Of a DNA stretch of 18,938 bases, positions 1 to 7,743 are shown in pieces. Each line of letters opens with the position of its first letter. Position 1 is the stretch's first letter. Position numbers and translations under genes: made by a program. The stretch lies in contig CALMMI010000128.1 in the NCBI GenBank assembly GCA_937868245.1, forward strand, positions 1 through 18,938, read 5' to 3'. Source of the stretch: an uncultured Ignavibacteria bacterium (GTDB lineage: Bacteria; Bacteroidota; Ignavibacteria; Kapaibacteriales; UBA961). The notes under the pieces are model-generated. The model ran no database searches. It saw only the letters and a list, made by a program, of their open reading frames with translations, and had not been told where the DNA came from.

Positions 1-876
1 TATTCCATCGTCATGGTTATTCCTATTCCTCCAGAATTGACTGGGATTAACACTTCCTTCGTATTCGTTACTGTAGATTGTAATCTCATTTCTTTTTTTA
101 TCGATACTAAAGATAGAAAGAATTTTAATAGTATCACCATTCATATCTTTATCTATTCCCCTTAAATCGTCGGTAGTATCAGTCGGATCATTATATTTTA
201 TAGCTATTCTTAACTTTGTTTTGAAATCACCCTCGTATTTAGGTGTTGCAAATTTCCAAAAATGATTAGGTGCTAATGTTAAGATACGACTATTGTCAAT
301 ACAATTACCTGTAGGTAACTGCTCAATATTTTTCCATTCACCTCTCTGATTTAATGCTTGAACCAGCATATTTAAATATGTACCTTGTGAATAAAACTCT
401 AAGGAATCATTGGTAGTATTAGTAACATATACTGCACTTCCATTTTTTGCAAGTCTGAATGTATCAACGGTAAAAGTATCTTTAATCTCCGTATGCACCT
501 CCAGATTAAGACTGTTTGATTTAGAATTAAATGAACGATGTGTTTCAGAAATACACCCTGATACAAAACTCCTGTATATTCTTTTCCTTGAATCATTGGC
601 TGAAAACACTCTATAGTTAGTTTCATTTATAAAGTCAATATTCAAATCGGTTAGAGATTGAAACCTATTTCCCATTTCGGATTCCTGCCAAATGACTTCT
701 CCTTTTGGATTAATATATGTCAGCTTATAATTAATGAAACATGTTAAAACACCGTGGTTAAAACCTAAGCCATATATTTCCTGAATCTTGGGCTTCACAA
801 GAATCGCTCCATCTGCTTTTTTAATTCCGGTCAATTTATCATAATATGTATTGTGTCCGGGTTTGGTACTGTAAAA
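1..876 (-). pseudogene. C-terminal part of a frameshifted WG-repeat protein, running off the left edge
   Basis: On the minus strand the frame whose codons fall on 1-3, 4-6 and so on is open from base 1 up to the TGA at 886-888. It encodes about 290 residues with no good start of its own. The first residues (FYSTKPGHNTYYDKLTGIKK, then DGAILVKP, and INPKGEVIW) are further WG-type repeat sequence. They continue the protein encoded at 831-1742 but in a different frame. The rest (VHTEIKDTFTVDTF, LNQRGEWKNIEQLP, IKILSIFSIDKKRNEITIYS) looks like an extracellular beta-rich domain I do not recognise. Both open frames overlap at 831-885, and the simplest repair is one extra T in the coding-strand run of four Ts (873-876). 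It is either a broken gene or a sequencing/assembly error. The true end lies outside the window. Confidence 0.6.
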
Positions 877-1742
877 TAGATAAGCTCATTGTCATTATTA
901 TCTTTCTTCATATTTTTAACTTTTTCAGAAAGTTCCCTCTTGGGCTTTGCCTTCTCATTTCTTATATTTTGATATTCATTGCTTGTTTTGAGATTACCCA
1001 TTTTATCAATAAATATATTGGAAGCACCTTTTTTGTTACTTGAATCATTTTTCTCGGGGATTAATGTAACTTGAAAATACCCATCTTTCATATCATGAAT
1101 ATAACTATATTTTCCAAAAGGAATTACCATATTTCCATGTGAATCAATTGCACCTGTATTGTACATGTAGGAGGTGCCGGTAATTAGTATGGTTGAAGTT
1201 TTAAGCGTATCAAACACGGTATCTCGATTCAGTCCTTTCACTACAGCAATTCCATTAATAAAATCATTTAATTCTGAATAAACAGTATCAATACATAAAT
1301 TACCTTCTGTATCAATCATTCCATATTTATGGGATACAGTTTTCACTTTTGCCCTGCCATTTCTAAATTGACCAATAACTTGATATGTGCTGTCAAAAGT
1401 TCTTTCTCCCTTTCTATTTATGTAGAACGGTTTTCTTTCGTTACAGACAATAGCATATCCATTCTTGAATTTGGTAGCGTATTCAAACTGTGGCTGAATT
1501 ACAAATTTCCCATCTTTGTCAATATACCCATAAGTACCATTAATCCTTGCTGCTGCAAGCCCTTCTGAAAACTCTTCTGCTGAATGGAAAACAGGTTTTA
1601 TTATAATAGTCCCTGTAGAATCAATGAAACCGAATTTACTATTTTCGTATATTCTAAAAAGATGCTTAGGTCTGTTAACTTGGGCATGACACAGAAATCC
1701 CTCAACAATTAAGACCAATATGATTGCATTTAGATATTTCAT
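831..1742 (-). CDS. Secreted WG-repeat protein, N-terminal part
   Basis: The 303-residue product begins with a signal peptide (MKYLNAIILVLIVEGFLCHA, probable cleavage before QVN). WG/KWG-type beta repeats follow: FGFIDSTGTIIIKPVF, YGYIDKDGKFVIQPQF, PFYINRKGER, KYGMIDTEGNL and TGAIDSHGNMVIPF. WG repeats are thought to form extracellular or periplasmic binding scaffolds; no enzymatic residues are visible. The last 14 residues (from about TVPNP) look out of frame: the neighbouring frame gives a better continuation of the repeat (YSTKPGHNTYYDKLTG) and stays open to base 1. The functional protein was therefore probably well over 580 residues, and this ORF is its 5' part. No Shine-Dalgarno sequence is obvious before the ATG. 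The gene is divergent from kbl. WG identity is confident; whether a protein is made from this truncated form is unknown. Confidence 0.8.
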   Translation of the reverse strand: MKYLNAIILVLIVEGFLCHAQVNRPKHLFRIYENSKFGFIDSTGTIIIKPVFHSAEEFSEGLAAARINGTYGYIDKDGKFVIQPQFEYATKFKNGYAIVCNERKPFYINRKGERTFDSTYQVIGQFRNGRAKVKTVSHKYGMIDTEGNLCIDTVYSELNDFINGIAVVKGLNRDTVFDTLKTSTILITGTSYMYNTGAIDSHGNMVIPFGKYSYIHDMKDGYFQVTLIPEKNDSSNKKGASNIFIDKMGNLKTSNEYQNIRNEKAKPKRELSEKVKNMKKDNNDNELIYFTVPNPDTIHIMIN

Positions 1743-2099
1743 TAGTAGTAGTTGAAGAATGGTAAAAAGACATTCAATATTACATAATTAATAGAACTAA
1801 ACCAAAGCTGACTTTGTACTAATTACTAGGTTTGTATTTCTTTCACAGACTAATGCATGAGGTGAAAGGTTACAGCATCGTAGTTTTCATTGTCAGCATG
1901 TCACTTTATCTCTGCGATATATGCCCTCCAAAGCAAGAAATTTGACTAAATTTGCGTGAATAGCATTGAACAGAGTACATCTATCCGTAGCGCAAGGTTT
2001 GCAAACCCTGTGCTATAGATAGATGAACCAGAACGATTCTACTCTCAAATCTCATTATCCAAACGCTCATTTCTCAATTTTCCATGAGGATCTATCCCT
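1743..2099. other. Divergent intergenic region between the WG-repeat gene and kbl
   Basis: This 357-base stretch separates the divergent starts of the WG-repeat gene and kbl, so it must hold promoters for both. I could not identify convincing -35/-10 or Bacteroidota -33/-7 elements. The only marked structure is the imperfect palindrome at 1978-2025. A GAGGA at 2086-2090 lies nine bases before the kbl ATG and may be its ribosome binding site. No small ORF or RNA gene is supported. Confidence 0.6.
1978..2025. repeat. 48-bp imperfect palindrome (REP/MITE-like)
   Basis: The 24 bases at 1978-2001 pair with 2002-2025 with no loop: 20 Watson-Crick pairs, 2 G-T pairs and 2 mismatches. The outer arms are CATCTATC / GATAGATG and the centre is GGTTTGCAAACC. 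There is no T-tract, and it lies upstream of genes on both sides, so it is not a typical terminator. Compact palindromes of this kind are often REP elements mobilised by RAYT/IS200-like transposases, or remnants of miniature transposons. No second copy was noticed in this window. An operator or leader hairpin is the alternative. Confidence 0.55.
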
Positions 2100-3299
2100 A
2101 TGTACGGTGAATTTCAACAGCATCTAAAACAAGAACTTACCTCTATTCGCGAAAGCGGTCTCTATAAATCAGAACGAATCATAACTTCCCCACAAGGAGC
2201 TGAAATTACAGTGGAGGGAACAAGCAATTCTGTACTAAATTTCTGCGCGAATAACTATTTAGGACTTTCCTCCCACCCAAAGGTAATTGCTTCTGCAAAG
2301 GCATCATTGGATTCACATGGGTATGGAATGTCGAGCGTGCGGTTTATTTGCGGGACACAGGATATTCACAAAACTCTCGAGAAAAAAATAGCAGATTTCT
2401 GCCATACCGATGATTCTATATTGTATGCAGCTTGCTTTGATGCAAACGGTGGTGTGTTCGAGCCGCTCCTTGGTGAAATGGATGCAATCATCTCCGATGA
2501 ATTGAACCATGCTTCTATCATCGACGGTGTGCGCCTTTGCAAAGCAAAACGCTACCGTTATAAATGTTCCGATATGGCAGATCTTGAAGAAAAACTCCAA
2601 ACTGCTCAAGCCGAAGGCGCACGATTTATCATGATCGCAACCGACGCTGTTTTTTCGATGGACGGAACAATTGCACCCCTCGATAAAATCTGTGACCTTG
2701 CAGACAAATATAAAGCACTCGTTATGGTTGACGAATGCCATTCAATGGGATTCATGGGCAAAAATGGACGTGGTGTAATTGAACATTGCGGTGTGCTCGG
2801 TCGTGTTGATATTATCACAGGAACACTCGGTAAGGCTCTCGGTGGAGGTATCGGCGGTTTCACAACAGGACGTAAAGAAATTATTGAATTACTCCGTCAG
2901 CGTTCACGTCCGTATTTATTCAGCAATTCCCTTCCTCCATCAGTAGTTGGTGCATCCATCACAATTTTTGATTTACTATCTGAAACAACAGAACTTCGTG
3001 ACAAATTAGAGGAAAACACACTCTATTTCCGTGAAAAAATGACAGCCCTCGGCTTCGACATCAAACCCGGCACACACCCGATTACTCCTATTATGCTGTA
3101 TGATGCCGTTCTTGCCCAGCAGTTCGCACAGAAATTACTGGCAGAAGGAATCTACGTAATCGGATTTTTCTATCCTGTTGTTCCAAAAGGCTTGGCAAGA
3201 ATTCGGGTGCAGATTTCAGCGGCTCACTCACGTGAGAATTTAGATACTGCTCTTGCTGCATTTGGGAAAATCGGTAGAGAATTAGGGGTGATTAAGTAA
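2100..3299 (+). CDS. kbl: Glycine C-acetyltransferase (2-amino-3-ketobutyrate CoA ligase)
   Basis: A PLP-dependent alpha-oxoamine synthase that converts 2-amino-3-ketobutyrate and CoA to glycine and acetyl-CoA, the second step of threonine breakdown. At 399 residues it matches the family length (E. coli Kbl is 398). Visible signatures are FCANNYLGLSSHP (48-60), SSVRFICGTQDIHKTLE (78-94), CFDANGGVFE (112-121), DELNHASIIDGVRLCKAKRY (133-152), the cofactor aspartate in VMVDECHSMG (Asp211) and the Schiff-base lysine in TGTLGKALGG (Lys245). These motifs separate it from serine palmitoyltransferase and AONS relatives. The ATG at 2100 has GAGGA nine bases upstream. No threonine dehydrogenase gene is in the window. 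It heads a probable operon: the acyl-CoA dehydrogenase follows after 37 bases. Confidence 0.95.
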   Translation: MYGEFQQHLKQELTSIRESGLYKSERIITSPQGAEITVEGTSNSVLNFCANNYLGLSSHPKVIASAKASLDSHGYGMSSVRFICGTQDIHKTLEKKIADFCHTDDSILYAACFDANGGVFEPLLGEMDAIISDELNHASIIDGVRLCKAKRYRYKCSDMADLEEKLQTAQAEGARFIMIATDAVFSMDGTIAPLDKICDLADKYKALVMVDECHSMGFMGKNGRGVIEHCGVLGRVDIITGTLGKALGGGIGGFTTGRKEIIELLRQRSRPYLFSNSLPPSVVGASITIFDLLSETTELRDKLEENTLYFREKMTALGFDIKPGTHPITPIMLYDAVLAQQFAQKLLAEGIYVIGFFYPVVPKGLARIRVQISAAHSRENLDTALAAFGKIGRELGVIK

Positions 3300-3336
3300 A
3301 TCTTGATTTTCAATTCACTTTTGTAAACCAATTATT

Positions 3337-4185
3337 ATGAACATATCAATCTGCGGTGCAGGAACAATGGGACGAGGGATAGCCATTGCCTGTTTACAAG
3401 CCGGTCATTCTGTTGTCCTTTTTGATTTGAATGAAGAGGCAACTAAAAAAGCGCATGAATATATATCATCGCAATTACTGAAAGCTGTCGAAAAGAATAA
3501 AATGACAAAAGAGGATGCAGACTCTTGTATGAACCGTCTTTTGGCAACCACTTCTATTTCTGACGCAGCCGGTGGTGAGTTTATTATCGAAGCTATTATC
3601 GAAAAGCCCGAGATTAAGAATCAACTGTTTACATCACTTGAAAATGCAGGGCTGGCAGAAAATGCTATTTTAGCTACGAACACATCTTCCCTTTCGGTAA
3701 ATCTACTTGGTTCTACCCTTCGCAAGCCGGAGAATTTTGTCGGCTTGCATTTTTTCAATCCTGCCAATTTGATGAAATTAGTGGAAATTGTAAGTTCACG
3801 ACAAACTTCGGATGAAACACTGGAACGTTCTGTAGCCTTTATAAAAGGTCTTAGCAAAACTGCCGTGATAGCCAAGGATGTACCGGGATTTATAGTAAAT
3901 CGTGTAGCACGTAATTACTACAACGAGGCAATGAAAATTGCAACCGAACATGCAGCTGAACCTGAACAAATCGACAGAATAATGAAATCACTCGGCTTCA
4001 AGATGGGTCCGTTCGAATTGATGGATTTGATTGGTAATGATGTGAATCTGGAAGTAACAAAATCCGTTTATGAGCAATATTTCCACGAGTCGCGGTTTAC
4101 GCCGTCGAATATGCAACAGGAAATTGTAAATGCAGGTATGTTCGGACGGAAGACAGGCAAAGGGTTTCACGATTACAGCAAGTAA
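3337..4185 (+). CDS. 3-hydroxyacyl-CoA (3-hydroxybutyryl-CoA) dehydrogenase
   Basis: An NAD(P)-dependent dehydrogenase of 282 residues, the usual size of stand-alone 3-hydroxybutyryl-CoA dehydrogenases (hbd/paaH/mmgB type). It interconverts L-3-hydroxyacyl-CoA and 3-oxoacyl-CoA in fatty-acid or butyrate metabolism. The Rossmann motif GAGTMGRGIA is at 7-16. The catalytic region includes Ser117 in TNTSSLS, His138 in GLHFFNPANLMKLVE, Glu150 and Asn188 in DVPGFIVNRV. The C-terminal helical domain has KMGPFELMDLIGND (222-235) and a terminal GRKTGKGFHDY. All catalytic positions are intact. It sits between kbl (37 bases before) and the OmpA-like gene (12 bases after). With kbl the pair could feed acetyl-CoA/acyl-CoA metabolism, but the substrate chain length cannot be read from sequence, so no symbol is assigned. 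Confidence 0.93.
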   Translation: MNISICGAGTMGRGIAIACLQAGHSVVLFDLNEEATKKAHEYISSQLLKAVEKNKMTKEDADSCMNRLLATTSISDAAGGEFIIEAIIEKPEIKNQLFTSLENAGLAENAILATNTSSLSVNLLGSTLRKPENFVGLHFFNPANLMKLVEIVSSRQTSDETLERSVAFIKGLSKTAVIAKDVPGFIVNRVARNYYNEAMKIATEHAAEPEQIDRIMKSLGFKMGPFELMDLIGNDVNLEVTKSVYEQYFHESRFTPSNMQQEIVNAGMFGRKTGKGFHDYSK

Positions 4186-4197
4186 TATTATAAAATT

Positions 4198-5847
4198 ATG
4201 AACCGATTGTACCTTTTTTTGTTAGTTTGCTTATCTATTCCTTGTTCTGATGGTTACTCCCAAGACACTACTGCGGCAACTACTTCAAAAGATACAAATA
4301 AAACGGTTCCTGTTATAACCCCTGCCTTACCCACTCGTGTGTACGAGAAACAAACATTATACCCGAACGGAAGATTGGAAGTTGGTGGGCTGTTCTTTAC
4401 TACCAAATATTTTGGTGAATTTACGGATAATAATATCGGGTTTGTATATGGTGTTACCACGCGGTATATGATGCCATTCCTACCGGAAATAGGCTTGGGT
4501 GCACGCCTTACGAACGGATACCTAAAATATGACCGTCGGTATAAAGAACGTTTTGGAAAAGATTGGGAACGTCAGTATCCCGAAAACGACTTCCCTTTTT
4601 CCGACTCTATCGGTGCAACACGCAGAACAAAAGTGACTGCATTTGAACCGTTATTCTATCTGAATCTATTCCCAAGAAAACGCTTAAACTATTACTTTTT
4701 TGCTGGATACAGCATTCTTCTATTTACCCCTCAGGATATAGACGAAGACCCCCTTGACGGCGTAGGGAAACACAAACATTACCCTGATTATAAAGATGAA
4801 AACGGTGCAGCCTTTCATCTTATTGGCGGCGTGGGTATTGATTTTTATCCAACCCGCAATCTTTCCGTAGGGATACAAGCAGCATACCGATACATGAAAA
4901 CAGATATATTGGACGGATATGCACAATTACTAGAAGGAGGCGGCGCAACCAATCCCGATGCCTACGCTGAATTTGGATTGAAGGTTTCCTACTATATGTT
5001 TGGCTCTTCAGATACTGATGGTGATGGAATATCTGATGAAGAAGAAGAAAAAATGGGAACAAATCCCTATTCCACTGATACAGACGGTGATGGGATTTCT
5101 GATTATGACGAAATTTACATGTATAAAACCGACCCTTTTTCAGCCGATACTGATAAAGACGGACTTTCCGATTCGAAAGAAATTATAGAGTATCGAACAA
5201 ACCCTCTTTCAACCGACACAGATAAAGACGGGCTCGCGGATTCCGATGAGATTTTAGTCTATAAAACCAATCCTCTTTTAACGGATACTGACGGGGATAC
5301 GCTTGGTGACGGTGCTGAAATGAATAATGGTACAAATCCATTGAATGTGGACAGTGACGGTGATTTAATAAACGACAACCTGGATAATTGTCCGATGATA
5401 ATCGGATATGTAGAGCAAAAAGGTTGCCCTATCCCTCTTGAGGCATCAATTGTTCACGATACCATTATTCAAACAAAAGAGGTAGTCCGTATTATAGAAA
5501 AAGGACAATCCTATACTCCTTATGGGATTAACTTCAAAAGCGGGAAAGCTGAAATTGAAGTGGAGTCGGAATTAATTTTGGATGGTGTAGTAAAATGGCT
5601 TCGTGAAAATCCAACAATTATAGTTGAAGTTCGAGGGCACACCGATGCACAGGGTTCACCTGAACATAATCTTTTGTTATCACAGCGAAGGGCAGAATCT
5701 GTTAGAAATTATCTGGTAAAAGAAGGTATCGACCCTACCCGTTTATCTGCAAAAGGCTTAGGAAAATCTGTCCCCGTGGGTGATAATAATTCTGAAAAAG
5801 GCAAAGCCCAAAACAGACGAATTGAATTCTATATAAAGAACAAGTAG
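4198..5847 (+). CDS. OmpA-family outer-membrane protein with thrombospondin type-3 repeats
   Basis: A 549-residue exported protein. Residues 1-21 form a signal peptide (cleavage near GYS-QDT; the Cys at 16 is in SIPC, not a good lipobox). Residues about 50-268 look like an outer-membrane beta-barrel or beta-rich domain. Residues 272-400 hold six aspartate-rich calcium-binding type-3 repeats (DTDGDG starts near 272, 294, 317, 340, 363 and a variant DSDGD at 385), ending in DNCP. Residues about 440-545 are an OmpA C-terminal peptidoglycan-binding domain: GHTDAQG with Asp483, LLLSQRRAESV with Arg498, and QNRRIEFYI. It probably anchors the outer membrane to the cell wall through a rigid calcium-bound stalk. 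The gene starts 12 bases after the dehydrogenase and is probably cotranscribed with it, though the functions look unrelated. Confidence 0.93.
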   Translation: MNRLYLFLLVCLSIPCSDGYSQDTTAATTSKDTNKTVPVITPALPTRVYEKQTLYPNGRLEVGGLFFTTKYFGEFTDNNIGFVYGVTTRYMMPFLPEIGLGARLTNGYLKYDRRYKERFGKDWERQYPENDFPFSDSIGATRRTKVTAFEPLFYLNLFPRKRLNYYFFAGYSILLFTPQDIDEDPLDGVGKHKHYPDYKDENGAAFHLIGGVGIDFYPTRNLSVGIQAAYRYMKTDILDGYAQLLEGGGATNPDAYAEFGLKVSYYMFGSSDTDGDGISDEEEEKMGTNPYSTDTDGDGISDYDEIYMYKTDPFSADTDKDGLSDSKEIIEYRTNPLSTDTDKDGLADSDEILVYKTNPLLTDTDGDTLGDGAEMNNGTNPLNVDSDGDLINDNLDNCPMIIGYVEQKGCPIPLEASIVHDTIIQTKEVVRIIEKGQSYTPYGINFKSGKAEIEVESELILDGVVKWLRENPTIIVEVRGHTDAQGSPEHNLLLSQRRAESVRNYLVKEGIDPTRLSAKGLGKSVPVGDNNSEKGKAQNRRIEFYIKNK

Positions 5848-5896
5848 TGTATCATTTGGTAAGCAGTGCAGTCATTGTTTTTTTTCATTTTTATCC

Positions 5897-5901
5897 GGAG
5901 G
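5897..5901 (+). promoter_or_regulatory. Shine-Dalgarno sequence that fixes the SPFH gene start
   Basis: GGAGG followed by six bases and GTG at 5908. This supports the GTG at 5908 over the upstream in-frame GTG at 5866, which has no such site and would add 14 residues (QSLFFFIFIRRYH) in front of the membrane anchor. Confidence 0.75.
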
Positions 5902-5907
5902 TATCAC

Positions 5908-6840
5908 GTGGAGGCATTTACTATCTTTCTGTTGGTTCTGTTAGCTATCTTTTTCTTCTCGACGTTTAAGACGATAGCCCAAGGTCAAATCGGGGTTGTA
6001 ACTACATTCGGTAAATATCGAAGAATCATGTTACCCGGCTTGAACTTCAAATTGCCGTTTATCGAAACCATTTACAAAAGAATATCGATTCAAAACCGCT
6101 CCGCAGAATTAGAGTTCCAGGCAATTACTGCCGATCAGGCAACTGTTCAGTTTAAAGCATTGTTACTATTTGCAGTGCTCGACCAGCAAGAGGAAACAAT
6201 CAAAAACGTTGCATTTAAGTTTGTGGATGAAAAGAACTTTATGCAAACGCTTGTCCGTACTGTGGAAGGTTCAGTTCGGAGTTTTGTTGCTACCCAAAAA
6301 CAAGCCGATATTCTCGGCTCGAGAAGCGAAATAGTAGATCATGTGAAACATCAGATTGACCAGACTCTTGAAGCATGGGGTTATCATCTGATTGACATGC
6401 AAATGAACGATATTGCTTTTGATTCTGCAATCATGAAATCAATGGCACAGGTTGTTGCATCCAACAACTTAAAAGCTGCTGCAGAAAACGAAGGGCAAGC
6501 ACTGTTGATAACCAAAACCAAGCAGGCGGAAGCCGAAGGTCGTGCTATCAAGATTGCAGCATTAGCCGAAAAAGAAGCAGCTCAACTTCGCGGGCAAGGT
6601 ATTTCCCTCTTCCGCGAGGAAGCGGCAAAAGGTATGAGCGAAGCAATCAAACAATTGCAAGGCAGCCACTTGGATGCATCCGTAATGCTATTTTCGATGT
6701 GGACTGAAACTATCCGCCACGTTGCAGAAAATGGCAAAGGAAATGTTATTTTCCTTGACGGTTCTGTGGACGGAATGGAGCATTCCATCAGACAATTAAT
6801 GGCGATGAACAGCGGGAATTTATGGTCAGCCCAGAAGTAA
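5908..6840 (+). CDS. SPFH/Band 7 domain membrane protein (stomatin/prohibitin-like)
   Basis: A 310-residue product if started at GTG 5908. Residues 3-20 (AFTIFLLVLLAIFFFSTF) form a single N-terminal membrane anchor. A Band 7 domain follows, from GQIGVVTTFGKYRRIMLPGLNFKLPF through QTLVRTVEGSVRSFVATQ and TLEAWGYHLIDMQMNDIAFD. Then comes an Ala/Glu/Lys-rich helix (about 190-240; NEGQALLITKTKQAEAEGRA, AEKEAAQLRGQG) expected to form the oligomerising coiled coil. It resembles HIR/erlin/QmcA-type SPFH proteins that build ring or cage assemblies in the inner membrane and often modulate FtsH or other proteases. No NfeD partner gene is adjacent. It is the last gene of the probable kbl-led unit: 60 bases after the OmpA-like gene, with a hairpin terminator following. 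Confidence 0.88.
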   Translation: MEAFTIFLLVLLAIFFFSTFKTIAQGQIGVVTTFGKYRRIMLPGLNFKLPFIETIYKRISIQNRSAELEFQAITADQATVQFKALLLFAVLDQQEETIKNVAFKFVDEKNFMQTLVRTVEGSVRSFVATQKQADILGSRSEIVDHVKHQIDQTLEAWGYHLIDMQMNDIAFDSAIMKSMAQVVASNNLKAAAENEGQALLITKTKQAEAEGRAIKIAALAEKEAAQLRGQGISLFREEAAKGMSEAIKQLQGSHLDASVMLFSMWTETIRHVAENGKGNVIFLDGSVDGMEHSIRQLMAMNSGNLWSAQK

Positions 6841-6863
6841 AATTGAATCCACCTTTTATTCGT

Positions 6864-6895
6864 ATTACCCTCATTTGAAGTAAAATGGGGGTAAT
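6864..6895 (+). terminator. Probable intrinsic terminator after the SPFH gene
   Basis: ATTACCCTCATTT (6864-6876) pairs with AAATGGGGGTAAT (6883-6895) over 13 positions with one G-T pair, around a six-base loop. The downstream tract (TGTTATATTG) is only partly T-rich, so termination may be incomplete. It lies 23 bases after the stop codon. Confidence 0.65.
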
Positions 6896-6986
6896 TGTTA
6901 TATTGAGTACTTAATAGCTAAGCACTTTGATCCCCAAAAACAATTTAACAGGTAAGTTTTCCACTTTAAAAACTTTATATAATTTT

Positions 6987-7544
6987 ATGATACGATTATT
7001 TCATATAATTCTGTTTATGACAATTGTTATTGTTGTTCATGTAAGAGCAGAAACAAAAGCCTCTGAAAAACCTATTCAAAGAACCGATATTAAATGGAAG
7101 GCTTTATCAAAATCTAACTATAAAATTCAATACCCTGACAATTGGGAGTTGAACGAAAGTGGTGTAATGGGAACAAGTTTTATAATTTTTTCACCTGTTG
7201 AATCAGATTCAGATACATACAGAGAAAACGTCACACTAATAATCCAAGACATATCAGGTCAAAACATTGATCTGAGTAAATTCGTTGATATCTCATTGAG
7301 TCAGTTCCATACACTGTTGACAAATCCACAATTATTCGAGAATAAAAGAGTTAAAGTTGCAACTAAAGAGTATCAAAAAATGGTGTATTCATTCGACCAA
7401 GGCGCTCTTCATTTGAAAACCGAACAGTATCTCTTTGTTATTAAAAACAAGGCGTACGTCCTTACATTATCTACTACTCCTGGTACATTCGAAAAATACA
7501 AGAAAACTGGAGAAGCAATTTTAGCTTCTTTCTTAGTTAAGTAG
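6987..7544 (+). CDS. Small exported PsbP/DcrB-like protein of unknown function
   Basis: The product is 185 residues from the ATG at 6987. An upstream TTG at 6927 stays in frame but would bury the signal peptide behind 20 extra residues, so I prefer 6987. Residues 1-21 (MIRLFHIILFMTIVIVVHVRA) are a signal peptide. The mature protein shows the pattern of the PsbP/DcrB fold: YKIQYPDNWEL near the start, a strand such as GTSFIIFSP, ENVTLIIQDIS, and the closing HLKTEQYLFVIKNKAYVLTL then FEKYKKTGEAILASF. Such proteins are usually periplasmic or lipoproteins with no assigned activity. No catalytic residues are visible. It lies alone between the SPFH terminator and pdxJ, and its stop codon is inside one arm of a 13-bp inverted repeat. 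Confidence 0.75.
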   Translation: MIRLFHIILFMTIVIVVHVRAETKASEKPIQRTDIKWKALSKSNYKIQYPDNWELNESGVMGTSFIIFSPVESDSDTYRENVTLIIQDISGQNIDLSKFVDISLSQFHTLLTNPQLFENKRVKVATKEYQKMVYSFDQGALHLKTEQYLFVIKNKAYVLTLSTTPGTFEKYKKTGEAILASFLVK

Positions 7545-7613
7545 CAATTTGATTTTATTTCGTTTATCTTCTTATGTTTTTATTACTCATTTTTGAATAC
7601 AATCAAATTGCTA
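7542..7613 (+). repeat. 13-bp perfect inverted repeat around 46 bases
   Basis: TAGCAATTTGATT (7542-7554) and AATCAAATTGCTA (7601-7613) are exact reverse complements. The left arm begins with the stop codon of the preceding gene. A nested CAAATTG / CAATTTG pair (7604-7610 and 7616-7622) offers an alternative fold. It could be a 3'-end stem-loop protecting or ending the upstream mRNA, or a small element remnant. There is no T-run after the right arm, so a classical terminator is not clear. Confidence 0.45.
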
Positions 7614-7666
7614 TTCAATTTGTAAGCATGTGTTTCTTATCACCCGATTCTACAAAATAGAATGTC

Positions 7667-7683
7667 ATGTACCATAGGTACAT
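7667..7683. promoter_or_regulatory. Short dyad upstream of pdxJ
   Basis: ATGTACC (7667-7673) and GGTACAT (7677-7683) form a perfect 7-bp dyad with a three-base centre, 60 bases before the pdxJ ATG. It could be a regulator binding site or a leader hairpin; no regulator can be named. Confidence 0.3.
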
Positions 7684-7743
7684 ATTGCCAACCATTTATT
7701 ATATTGCAGTCCTATTCTTTTAATCCATATTTGAATTTCGATA

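Noticed and set aside
870..882. Programmed -1 ribosomal frameshift in the WG-repeat gene
   Set aside because: The site reads TAT TTT ACA, not an X XXY YYZ slippery heptamer, and no strong downstream stem was seen; a simple indel is a better explanation.
5866..5907. Upstream GTG start for the SPFH protein
   Set aside because: It has no ribosome binding site, whereas GTG 5908 has GGAGG six bases away and places the membrane anchor at the N-terminus.
6927..6986. TTG start for the PsbP-like protein
   Set aside because: It would put about 20 polar residues before a clean signal peptide that starts at ATG 6987.
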